From: Rhizobium sp. 18065
GTDB lineage: Bacteria; Pseudomonadota; Alphaproteobacteria; Rhizobiales; Rhizobiaceae
Length of the DNA stretch: 64,000 nt
NCBI RefSeq assembly: GCF_902706095.1
Contig: NZ_CACSJP010000006.1
Span: 1-64,000 of the forward strand
Direction of reading: 5' to 3'
Below, in pieces: positions 55,482 through 63,245 of the stretch. A model generated the notes under the pieces. The model worked only from the letters and a program-made list of their open reading frames with translations. It was not told the origin of the DNA and did no database searches. The first letter of the stretch is position 1. The number at the start of each line of letters is the position of its first letter. The position numbers were made by a program, and so were the translations under genes.

Positions 55482-57200
55482 ATGGGTAAGCCGAAGAATA
55501 ACTATTACGATCATGACGACGACAACAGTCAGGATCAGGATCAGGACCAATCCGAAGCGCAGGCACAGGCCCAACTTGAAGCACAGGCCCAGTTTGAGGC
55601 TCAAGCACAGGGTCAGGGTCAGGGTCAGGGACAGGGACAGGGGCAAGGTCAGTACCAGTCCAGTGAGTCCGAAAACCTCAACGGCAACGGCAATGGCAAC
55701 CTGAACGGCAATGGCAATGGGAACCTGAACGGTAACCTGAATGCCAATCTCAACCTCAATGAAAACATCAGCACCACGACCGTTACAGTCGGCGTGGCTG
55801 TCGATGCCGGGCTCGAAGGCTACGTGCCGAGCGACGATGACTTCGCCGATATCGACGTTTCCAAAGGCTCCTCGGTCGAAGGCCTGTTCAATGTCCAGTT
55901 CAAGGACATCATGAACGATGCCCTCGACGGCGAAGGCAATGACGTCGGCAATGTCTTCAACCAGATCGCCAATCTCCAGGACAATGACAAACTGGAGAGC
56001 GCCGAAGTCAAGAATGATGCCACCTTCACGGTAAACGCCAAAGCCAATGGCGGGTTCGCCAAGGCTGAAGAAGGCATCAATGGCGGCGGTGAAGGCGGAA
56101 ACGGCGGCGGCAACGCAGACGCAGACGGCGGCAACGGCGGCGAAGGCGGCAACGCTCTCGGCGGCACTGCTCTCGGTGGCATAGGTCTCGGTGGTCTGGC
56201 GCTCAGTGGCGCTGAAGGCGGCGAAGGCGATGGCGGCGATGCCGATGGCGGCGAAGGTGATTCCGGCAGCGCAGACTCAGGTGCGGCACTTGGCGGCATC
56301 GGCCTTGGTGGTGATGGCGGCAACGGCGCAGCAGGCGTCGGTCTCGGTCTGGGCCTTGGTCTTGGTCTGGGTGCCGGTCTGGCGCTGGCAGGCGAAGGCG
56401 CAAGCGGCAGCAACAGCACCGGCGCAGGTGGCGAAGGCGGCAACGGCGGTGACGCCGATGGCGGCGATGCTGAGGATGCCGGTGACAGCGAAGCCACGGG
56501 CGGTGAAGGCGGCAATGGCCTCGGCCTGTCACTTGGCCTGATCAATCCGATCCTCATCGACAACGAAGGCGGTGGCGCAGGTAGCGGTACCGGTGGCAGC
56601 AATGCCGGCGGTGCAGGCGGTGGCGGTGGCGCTGGCGGTGCCGGTGGCGGCTCTGGCGCAGCAGCCGATTCCGGCAACGGCGGCGATGGCGGCGATGCCG
56701 GTGGACTGGGCCTTGGCCTCGGTGCCGGTACAGGCGCTGGCCTCGGGGTCGGTGGTGACGGCGGCGCCGGTGCAGCAGGTACCGGCGGCGGCGGGACTTC
56801 TGGCACTGCGACCAGCGGCGATGCTTGGGGCGGGGATGCCTGGGCTGAAGGTGGTGATGGCGGCAGCGCTCTGAGTGGCGCCTGGACAGCCGGCACAGGT
56901 GGTGGAGCGGTCGGTGGCTGGGCTCTCGGCGGCGATGGTGCCCTCGGCGGCGCAGGTGGCACTGCGACCACCGGTTATGGCGGCGCAGGCGACGGCGGCT
57001 CCTGGGGATCGGACAATGGCGATGACGGCTACGTCACCGGCACAAGTTCGGCAAGCGCTGACGCTGGCATCGACACCAGTGCCTTCAACCAGGAAATCGT
57101 GATGGGTGCCAACCTGCAGCAGAATGCCATCGACATGACAGTCGTCGGCGGTGATCTGACCAGCACGGTTGTTGGCGAGGACGGCGACGACGGGGTGTAA
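55482..57200 (+). CDS. Q/N-rich and glycine-rich low-complexity protein, candidate type I secretion cargo
   Basis: A 572-residue acidic protein. GGAGGA at 55469-55474 lies 7 bases before ATG 55482, fixing the start. Residues 1-23 are Asp/Asn/Tyr-rich. Residues 24-60 are Gln-Ala and Gln-Gly repeats, and 65-95 are Asn-Gly/Asn-Leu repeats. Residues 100-185 look structured and contain Q161-IANLQDND. About 190-520 is a Gly/Ala/Asp-rich core with a Leu-Gly run (GLGLGLGLGLGAGLALAG). The last 40 residues again look structured, with N544-LQQN548-AI and VVGGDL. There is no signal peptide and no obvious RTX nonapeptide. It is first in an operon with type I secretion genes. Export and a matrix or fibre role are inferred. 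Confidence 0.8.
   Translation: MGKPKNNYYDHDDDNSQDQDQDQSEAQAQAQLEAQAQFEAQAQGQGQGQGQGQGQGQYQSSESENLNGNGNGNLNGNGNGNLNGNLNANLNLNENISTTTVTVGVAVDAGLEGYVPSDDDFADIDVSKGSSVEGLFNVQFKDIMNDALDGEGNDVGNVFNQIANLQDNDKLESAEVKNDATFTVNAKANGGFAKAEEGINGGGEGGNGGGNADADGGNGGEGGNALGGTALGGIGLGGLALSGAEGGEGDGGDADGGEGDSGSADSGAALGGIGLGGDGGNGAAGVGLGLGLGLGLGAGLALAGEGASGSNSTGAGGEGGNGGDADGGDAEDAGDSEATGGEGGNGLGLSLGLINPILIDNEGGGAGSGTGGSNAGGAGGGGGAGGAGGGSGAAADSGNGGDGGDAGGLGLGLGAGTGAGLGVGGDGGAGAAGTGGGGTSGTATSGDAWGGDAWAEGGDGGSALSGAWTAGTGGGAVGGWALGGDGALGGAGGTATTGYGGAGDGGSWGSDNGDDGYVTGTSSASADAGIDTSAFNQEIVMGANLQQNAIDMTVVGGDLTSTVVGEDGDDGV
55608..55649 (+). repeat. in-frame hexamer tandem repeat encoding Gln-Gly
   Basis: Seven consecutive hexamers of the type CAGGGN or CAAGGT, the first three identical (CAGGGT). 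Because the unit is two codons, gain or loss of units would lengthen or shorten the Gln-Gly tract without a frameshift. Confidence 0.85.
55674..55767 (+). repeat. in-frame Asn-Gly/Asn-Leu coding repeat
   Basis: Imperfect 24-base and 12-base units encode NGNGNGNL twice, NGNL, then NANLNLNEN (residues 65-95 of the Gly-rich protein). Repeat drift in the third codon position shows that the peptide pattern is conserved more than the DNA. Confidence 0.75.
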
Positions 57201-57243
57201 GGGCCGGGATCGCATTTAGCCAAAGTTAGCAAAACGTCACGGG

Positions 57244-57266
57244 GCTGCGCAGGCTTCCTGCGCAGC
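57244..57266 (+). terminator. hairpin between the two candidate cargo genes
   Basis: A perfect 10-base stem, GCTGCGCAGG (57244-57253) with CCTGCGCAGC (57257-57266), loop CTT, followed only by TCGTTTG. It lies 44 bases after the Gly-rich gene. It could be a partial terminator or an mRNA-stabilising element that sets the ratio of the first cargo to the downstream genes. Confidence 0.5.
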
Positions 57267-57325
57267 TCGTTTGTGCCTCATGACAGGCGGTCATGGCGGC
57301 ACCTCAGGAACAAGGAGTTACGGCC

Positions 57326-59374
57326 TTGACGATGATGGATAAATTCACCGAAGAGATCAGCCATTTTATCGGCTTCTTTCATATCAGCGTCGAGAATGCT
57401 CGGGCTCGGGAAGCTTATAACGAATTTGCCTTCACCAAGGCCGATGTCGACCTGGAGAAGCTGCCGGTCCATACGAGCGATTTTGCGGCTCCCTTTGATC
57501 TTTTGGGGTTTGAGCCGGGCTTCGGCTATCGCGCGCCGGCACCGGACCACTGGTATGTCCTGACCAGACCTGTGCATTCGCAGTCGGTCTCAGATACCAG
57601 AACCGTCGGCCATCACATTGACGGCCGCGTCCTACCGGATATTCCAAACTACGGTTTCGATACACCGATCGACTCGGTGCATTACCTCTACCCAACCCCG
57701 GAAATTCAAGCGCCTGGTTCGGTCGTCAACCATTTCCACCAAGCCATCTCGCTGTCCGATGACGATTATTTCAGCGTTGGCGGACATGGGCTGGCGTTCA
57801 ATCCAGAGCCCATTGATGACGCTGCCGTGCTCGAAGGCTTCGAAGAGGCGGCTGCGCTGTCGCCTCTGGGCGACCTCGCACGTCCCGGATCAAGCACGGA
57901 GATGATCGGCGTCATCCAGACAGTCATTGACCAACTGGAAGACGTGCCCGCTGACAGTGACGCCGTTCAGATCCACATCAGCGCGACCTCGATCGACGGC
58001 ATCTATGTCAACGGCGAAATTGTCGAGGAGGCGCCGAATATCGACGACTATCATTCCTTCGCCAAGGATGAGAGCGACGGAGACGATAACGCAGAGGATG
58101 TCAGCGAGGGAGAAGAGAGCGCAGAAGGCGAAAGCACCAATACCTGGACCAAGGACGACGGCACCGTCGCCATCGCGGTGTCGGTGGAAGTGCATACCGG
58201 CGGCAATACCCTGATCAACAATGTCGTGTTGCAGAACTTCTGGACAGGCGCGACGATTACCATCGTTGCCGAAGACCATGTCGAAGTGAACGCGATCGTC
58301 CAGATCAACGCGCTGTGGGACACCGACGCGATCACGTCAGCGGTCAGCGACTGGACCCATGACGCTGCCACCAACGAGATGTTCAATATCGCAACGTTCG
58401 ATCATCTGGATATATCCGATGGCTCGGGGGGTGGCGCGAGCGGTAGCGACGACTATCCGGCGTTCTGGGCGGTCACCGAGATCCATGGCGATCTGATGAT
58501 CGTCAACTGGCTCGAGCAGATCATTTTCATGAGCGACGACGATGTCGGTATTCTCTCCTCCTCTGGCGTGACCACAAGCGTCGTCGCCGGCGACAATTTC
58601 GGCGTCAACCACGCTTCGGTCTTCGAACTGGGCTTTTCCTACGATCTGATCATCATCGGCGGTTCGATCTTCGACGCGAACATCATCCACCAGATGAACG
58701 TCCTGTTCGACAATGATTTTGTCGGCGCGACGGCTGACTTCCAGACATCAGGCGAAGGCTCCGTTTCCTCATCCGGCAACCTGCTCTGGAACCAGGCACG
58801 CATCGGCACGATCGGCGATGCCGACCGCTTCGACAGCCTGTCGCAGGACCAACTCGGCACATTGGCGTCCTTCGCAAATGGCGAGGGCAGCATCTCGCCG
58901 GAACTTCTTTCCGATGAGGCCTTTGCGGGACTGCAGGGGTTGCGGGTCCTCTATATCAGCGGTGACCTGATCAACCTTCAATACATACGCCAGACGAACA
59001 TCCTCGGCGACAGCGATCAGATCGCGCTGGCGATGGATGCAATCGCACCCAATCTCGATGCCGACTGGACAATCGAAACCGGATCCAACGCGCTGCTGAA
59101 CAATGCCACGATCATCGATCTGGATTCCGTGGGGAAGACCTATGTCGGCGGCGAGCAATATTCGCAGGAAACGCTCTTCCAAGCCGAACTGATCTCCGGG
59201 CAACCGGACTTCGGCAACCCGGACCCCGATGCGCTGGTCAACGAAGCCGTGCTTTTTCTCGACGATTCCATGCTTGCTCCAGACGATCACTCGACGGCAT
59301 CCGATGCCTCCTGCATGCCGTCCGATTATGACGGCCACACGGGTGATGGCGTGAACAGCATGATTGGACATTAA
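57326..59374 (+). CDS. acidic repeat protein, candidate type I secretion cargo or partner
   Basis: About 682 residues, strongly acidic, with no signal peptide. AAGGAG at 57312-57317 best fits TTG 57326 (8 bases); ATG 57332 or 57335 are alternatives, while ATG 57293 lies inside a small hairpin. The first 250 residues are unlike anything I recognise. An acidic linker (about 245-275) follows. From residue 290 two motifs alternate. Motif A is N-x3-N-x-[AV], starting at residues 294, 350, 424, 485 and 588. Motif B is Q-x-x-x-[LM]-x-D-x-D, starting at 326, 398, 456 and 556. The C-terminus is Asp/Ser-rich, suitable for a type I signal. It sits directly upstream of the exporter genes. Confidence 0.78.
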   Translation: MTMMDKFTEEISHFIGFFHISVENARAREAYNEFAFTKADVDLEKLPVHTSDFAAPFDLLGFEPGFGYRAPAPDHWYVLTRPVHSQSVSDTRTVGHHIDGRVLPDIPNYGFDTPIDSVHYLYPTPEIQAPGSVVNHFHQAISLSDDDYFSVGGHGLAFNPEPIDDAAVLEGFEEAAALSPLGDLARPGSSTEMIGVIQTVIDQLEDVPADSDAVQIHISATSIDGIYVNGEIVEEAPNIDDYHSFAKDESDGDDNAEDVSEGEESAEGESTNTWTKDDGTVAIAVSVEVHTGGNTLINNVVLQNFWTGATITIVAEDHVEVNAIVQINALWDTDAITSAVSDWTHDAATNEMFNIATFDHLDISDGSGGGASGSDDYPAFWAVTEIHGDLMIVNWLEQIIFMSDDDVGILSSSGVTTSVVAGDNFGVNHASVFELGFSYDLIIIGGSIFDANIIHQMNVLFDNDFVGATADFQTSGEGSVSSSGNLLWNQARIGTIGDADRFDSLSQDQLGTLASFANGEGSISPELLSDEAFAGLQGLRVLYISGDLINLQYIRQTNILGDSDQIALAMDAIAPNLDADWTIETGSNALLNNATIIDLDSVGKTYVGGEQYSQETLFQAELISGQPDFGNPDPDALVNEAVLFLDDSMLAPDDHSTASDASCMPSDYDGHTGDGVNSMIGH

Positions 59375-59385
59375 AGGGGACATAA

Positions 59386-61572
59386 ATGTCGGAAATCCGC
59401 AAACGCCTGGAGCCACCGATTGAACCAACAGAAAACAGGGCAGGACCGAGATCGCCACGGCTGGAAGCATCGAATGACGCGGATGGAACCTATGCAAGGC
59501 TCGAAAGGGCCGTCGAAGATTACCTGAAAGCCGAGGTCGGCAATCCCAAGCCGCAATCGGCGACGGCGGCCCAGCCGATCCGTCCACCGCAAAACCTGCG
59601 GGTCGCCTACAGCCAGACGGATACGCCTGAAACTCCCGCGCCCGAGCCAACCGCCGAAATCAGGCAGGAACCGCCGCCGGAACCTGATGCACCGCAGAGC
59701 CGCCCGCTCGAATCGAGAGCCCCGGACGGCATGAAGGTGATCGATGGGGATTGCGGCCCGGTGAAGGCCGAAACAACCACAGTGGACAATCCGGTATCAA
59801 CCCGGGGCGGCAAGGGATCGGGCGGAGGCGGCGGCACTTTCCACAAGCGGCTCGGCCAGGTCGACTTCAACGCCAGCCTCAAGGCCGGCATCCATGCGGT
59901 CAAGCGCAATCTGTTGATCGTGATGGTGTTCACGATTGCGAGCAATGTGCTCGTGCTGGCCATACCGATCTATCTGTTCCAGATTTCGGACCGGGTCCTG
60001 ACCAGCCGGTCCACCGATACGCTGATCATGCTGACGATCGTGATCGTCGGCGCCATCATTCTCCAGTCCGCCTTCGACGCATTGCGCCGTTTCATCCTGA
60101 TGCGAACGGCCGTGGAGGTTGCAGCCCAGCTCGGAGCACCGATCCTGAGTGCGGCGGCGCGGGCGTCCCTGCAGGGCAATGGCCGAGAATACCAGACGCT
60201 CGGAGACCTGCAGCAGGTCCGCTCGTTCCTCGTCTCGCGGACGCTGCTCGCCTTTCTCGATGCCCCGATCGCGCCGGTTTTCCTGCTCGCGGTTTTCCTC
60301 ATTCATCCGCATCTCGGATACATCGTCGTGGTCACGGCGATCCTGCTGCTGATCTTCACCCAGATAAACCAGCGCGTGACGGCAGTACCATTCGCCGATG
60401 CCAACGCCGCACAGATCAAGGCCAACCTGCACCTTGATTCGATGACCCGCAATTCGCAGATCATCAATGCATTGGCCATGATACCGGAGGCTGTGCACAT
60501 CTGGGGCAAGGATACGGCCGCATCGCTCAAGGCGCAGGTGATTGCACAGGACAGGAACATCGCGATTGCTGCGGTCTCGAAAGGTATCCGTCTTCTGACG
60601 CAGGTCACGATGCTCGGCTGGGGTGCCTATCTGTCAATCCAAGGCGAACTCACCGGTGGCATGGTCATCGCCTCCTCGATCATTGCCGGGCGTGCGCTGG
60701 CGCCGATCGAAGGTGCGATCGAGGGATGGAACCAGTTCAGCCAGTCGCGCGCCGCCTATGGTCGGATCGCCGCGCTGCTCAAAGCTTCGCCACTCAATTT
60801 CGAACGCCTGAACCTGCCGAAACCCGAGGGTCGGCTTGACGTCGAGCGGCTGCTCTATGTGCCGCAGGGCACCAAGCGGGTCGTGCTGAACGGGATCTCG
60901 TTTGCTCTCCAGCCGGGCGATTCGCTCGCCGTCATCGGAAATTCCGGCGCGGGAAAGACCACGCTTGGCAAGATGCTGGTCGGTTCCATCCTGCCGACAT
61001 CGGGCAATGTGCGGCTGGACCTGATGGATCTTCGCAACTGGGACCAACGGCAATTCGGTGAAAACATCGGCTACCTGCCGCAGGACGTGCAACTCTTCCC
61101 CGGAACGATCAAGGCCAATATCGCCCGGATGCGCTCAGACGCCGACGACGAGCAGATCTACCGCGCCGCCATGCTTGCCGACGTGCACGAGATGATCGCG
61201 GGCCTTCCGCATGGCTACGAAACGATGGTCGCCGCCGATGGCTCGCCTTTGTCCGGTGGGCAGAAGCAGCGCATTGCACTGGCGCGCGCCTTCTTCGGCG
61301 ACCCCCATCTGGTGGTTCTCGACGAGCCCAATTCCAACCTCGACAGCGCTGGCGACATGGCGCTGATGCGGGCGCTGCAGCATGCCAAGGAGCAAAAGAT
61401 CACCATGATCACCGTGACCCAGCGCCCTTCCCTGCTCAACAGCGTCGACAAGATCCTGCTGCTGGCCAATGGCACCGTCGCCTTGTTCGGCATGCGCATG
61501 GATGTGTTGAAGGCATTGCAGGCCCGCGGCATCGATATCGAAGGCGGTTCATTCGGTCATCAGCTGCAATAG
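59386..61572 (+). CDS. type I secretion system permease/ATPase (PrtD/HlyB-type ABC exporter)
   Basis: A 728-residue inner-membrane exporter. The first 160 residues are a Pro/Glu-rich, probably disordered cytoplasmic extension. The transmembrane domain (about 170-455) begins with NLLIVMVFTIASNVLVLAIP. The nucleotide-binding domain has Walker A G518-NSGAGK524-TT, Q-loop GYLPQDVQLF, signature L622-SGGQKQR and Walker B D646-E647-P. The H-loop position reads TVTQ679RPS, with Gln in place of the usual His. AGGGGA precedes the ATG. It should export the two proteins encoded upstream, together with the adaptor downstream and a TolC-type protein not in this window. Confidence 0.93.
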   Translation: MSEIRKRLEPPIEPTENRAGPRSPRLEASNDADGTYARLERAVEDYLKAEVGNPKPQSATAAQPIRPPQNLRVAYSQTDTPETPAPEPTAEIRQEPPPEPDAPQSRPLESRAPDGMKVIDGDCGPVKAETTTVDNPVSTRGGKGSGGGGGTFHKRLGQVDFNASLKAGIHAVKRNLLIVMVFTIASNVLVLAIPIYLFQISDRVLTSRSTDTLIMLTIVIVGAIILQSAFDALRRFILMRTAVEVAAQLGAPILSAAARASLQGNGREYQTLGDLQQVRSFLVSRTLLAFLDAPIAPVFLLAVFLIHPHLGYIVVVTAILLLIFTQINQRVTAVPFADANAAQIKANLHLDSMTRNSQIINALAMIPEAVHIWGKDTAASLKAQVIAQDRNIAIAAVSKGIRLLTQVTMLGWGAYLSIQGELTGGMVIASSIIAGRALAPIEGAIEGWNQFSQSRAAYGRIAALLKASPLNFERLNLPKPEGRLDVERLLYVPQGTKRVVLNGISFALQPGDSLAVIGNSGAGKTTLGKMLVGSILPTSGNVRLDLMDLRNWDQRQFGENIGYLPQDVQLFPGTIKANIARMRSDADDEQIYRAAMLADVHEMIAGLPHGYETMVAADGSPLSGGQKQRIALARAFFGDPHLVVLDEPNSNLDSAGDMALMRALQHAKEQKITMITVTQRPSLLNSVDKILLLANGTVALFGMRMDVLKALQARGIDIEGGSFGHQLQ

Positions 61573-61584
61573 GAGGCGACGTGC

Positions 61585-62928
61585 ATGGTAGACATCGCCA
61601 AGGTTCACGATATCGAGTGGTATTCCGAAGTGCCGCGGTCGATCAGCAAGCAGACGATTGTCGGCCTGGTTCTGATGGCCATCGCATTCGGCGGATTCGG
61701 CACATGGGCATCGACCGCGCCGCTTGCGGCTGCGGTGATTGCCCAGGGCAGCTTCGTCGCTACCGGCCAGAACAAGATCCTCCAGCATCTGGAAGGCGGC
61801 ATTATCGAACAAATCCTCGTCAGCGAGGGTGATCAGGTGGTCGAAGGACAGGCTCTCGTGCAACTGGACGAGACTGCGGCCCAGGCGAAGAAGCGTGAAC
61901 TGTTTCTACGCCGCATGCGACTGGATGTGACGGCGGCGCGGCTGACCGCACAGTTCGAGACCGTCGAGAAACTTGATCTCTCCTCTTTGCTGAAAGAACA
62001 CCGCGGCGATCCCGACGTCTGGGCGATCCTGGTCAGCCAGCAGCTGAATTTCAGAGCGCAGCGGCAAAAGCTCTCCAGCGAGATCGCCTTGCTGCAACAG
62101 AACATCCGGGCACTCGAGTTCCGCGAAATCGGCTATACAAGGCAACGCGATGCGTCCATCCGTCAGCTTGAACTGCTGAAGGACGAATATGCCGCAAAGC
62201 AGATCCTGCTGGAAAAGGGCGTGGCGCGGGCCAACGAGGTCAAGGCGCTTCTGCGGGCCATCGCCGAGGCGGACGGCCAGATCGGACGGCTGGAGGCGGA
62301 AATCGCCGAGACCCAGGCGCAGCGCACGAAGGGCGAGCAGGAGGTGCTGCGCGCGGAAAGTGCCTATCGCGAAGATGCACTTGAGCGCCTGCAGGCCATA
62401 CAGGGCGAGCGCGACATGGTGCGGGAGCAGCTGCGGGAAGCGGCCAATATCCTCGAGCGCGCGACGATCAATGCGCCCGTTTCAGGCACGGTTGTCCGGA
62501 TACACTACCATACCAATGGCGGTGTCATCGAAAGCGGCAAGGCGATCCTCGAAATCCTGCCAGCCGGGGTGCCGCTGATCATCGAGGCACAGATCCCGCG
62601 CAACGATATCGACAGCGTCAAGCTGGGCCAGGCAGCAACCATACGGCTGGTTGCCCTGAACCAGAGAACGACGCCGGTGCTGACGGGCGACGTCTTCTAC
62701 CTGTCGGCGGACGCGCTCCAGCAAACCGGCAATACGTCGTCTGCGCCGCACGACGTCTATCTCGCCCGGATCAACATTGCACCGACGGAACTGGCACGGG
62801 TTGATGGCTTCACGCCGACACCTGGCATGCCGGCCGAAGTGATGATCCAGACCAACGAAAGAACATTCCTCAACTATATCACCAGACCGATTACCGACAG
62901 CATGTCACGCGCCTTTTCGGAGCAGTGA
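61585..62928 (+). CDS. type I secretion membrane fusion protein (HlyD/PrtE family)
   Basis: A 447-residue periplasmic adaptor. One membrane helix lies at about residues 24-45. A lipoyl-like half motif follows (QNKILQHLEGGIIEQILVSEGD near 63-84), then long coiled-coil helices (about 95-285), the second lipoyl half (ATINAPVSGTVVRIHYHT) and a beta-barrel domain. AGGAGG lies about 8 bases ahead of the ATG. It would connect the ABC exporter to an outer-membrane channel. It is the last gene of the operon; no clear terminator follows. Confidence 0.94.
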   Translation: MVDIAKVHDIEWYSEVPRSISKQTIVGLVLMAIAFGGFGTWASTAPLAAAVIAQGSFVATGQNKILQHLEGGIIEQILVSEGDQVVEGQALVQLDETAAQAKKRELFLRRMRLDVTAARLTAQFETVEKLDLSSLLKEHRGDPDVWAILVSQQLNFRAQRQKLSSEIALLQQNIRALEFREIGYTRQRDASIRQLELLKDEYAAKQILLEKGVARANEVKALLRAIAEADGQIGRLEAEIAETQAQRTKGEQEVLRAESAYREDALERLQAIQGERDMVREQLREAANILERATINAPVSGTVVRIHYHTNGGVIESGKAILEILPAGVPLIIEAQIPRNDIDSVKLGQAATIRLVALNQRTTPVLTGDVFYLSADALQQTGNTSSAPHDVYLARINIAPTELARVDGFTPTPGMPAEVMIQTNERTFLNYITRPITDSMSRAFSEQ

Positions 62929-63185
62929 CACTTCGGCAAAAGACGGGCACGGTGGGCACCGCATTCTGGAAACATACGTCGCCGAGAGCGGCGACGCCTT
63001 GCAATCAGTCCTGGTTGTCGTGTCGATGCAGGGCGCTATTGTGCGCGTCGATGAGGTTTCATCAGCCCGATTGCTGACGAGGCTTCTGCCAACCGCCTCC
63101 ACTTGACCGGAAACCGCTGTGAGCGATTTTTTCGTCATCGGTCAGCCGGGCACATGCAATGTTCACGGAAATTTATCCCCTTGCG

Positions 63186-63200
63186 GAACACATATGGAAC
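63186..63200 (-). promoter_or_regulatory. LexA binding site (SOS box), perfect match
   Basis: GAAC-ACATATG-GAAC on the plus strand is the reverse complement of GTTC-N7-GTTC, the direct-repeat SOS box of alphaproteobacteria. A possible -10 TATAGT follows at 63202-63207, so bound LexA would cover the core promoter. It is 46 bases before the lexA ATG. Confidence 0.85.
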
Positions 63201-63211
63201 ATATAGTGTCT

Positions 63212-63226
63212 GTTCTGTATTTGTTT
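63212..63226 (+). promoter_or_regulatory. second, imperfect SOS box
   Basis: GTTC-TGTATTT-GTTT matches GTTC-N7-GTTC at seven of eight specified bases and lies 11 bases downstream of the perfect site in the opposite orientation. It may give cooperative or graded autoregulation of lexA. Confidence 0.6.
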
Positions 63227-63245
63227 CACCAATGGGGCATCGCAT

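Larger units (their letters stand above)
62929..63245. other. intergenic region upstream of lexA
   Basis: About 317 bases. The first 250 show no gene or clear hairpin terminator. The last 65 hold the lexA promoter with one perfect and one imperfect SOS box. Confidence 0.7.

Noticed and set aside
55608-55767. Possible CRISPR array in the repetitive DNA
   Set aside because: Units are 6-24 bases, contiguous, in frame with a gene, and have no spacers.
55820-56971. 383-codon Pro/Ser/Ala-rich frame on the minus strand opposite the Gly-rich gene
   Set aside because: Gly codons (GGN) read backwards give Pro/Ala/Ser codons, so the frame is an artefact of composition.
55482-59374. RTX adhesin/toxin identity for the two cargo candidates
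   Set aside because: I looked for GGxGxDxUx nonapeptides and found none in register. Gly-rich runs in the first protein lack the periodic Asp and hydrophobic positions.
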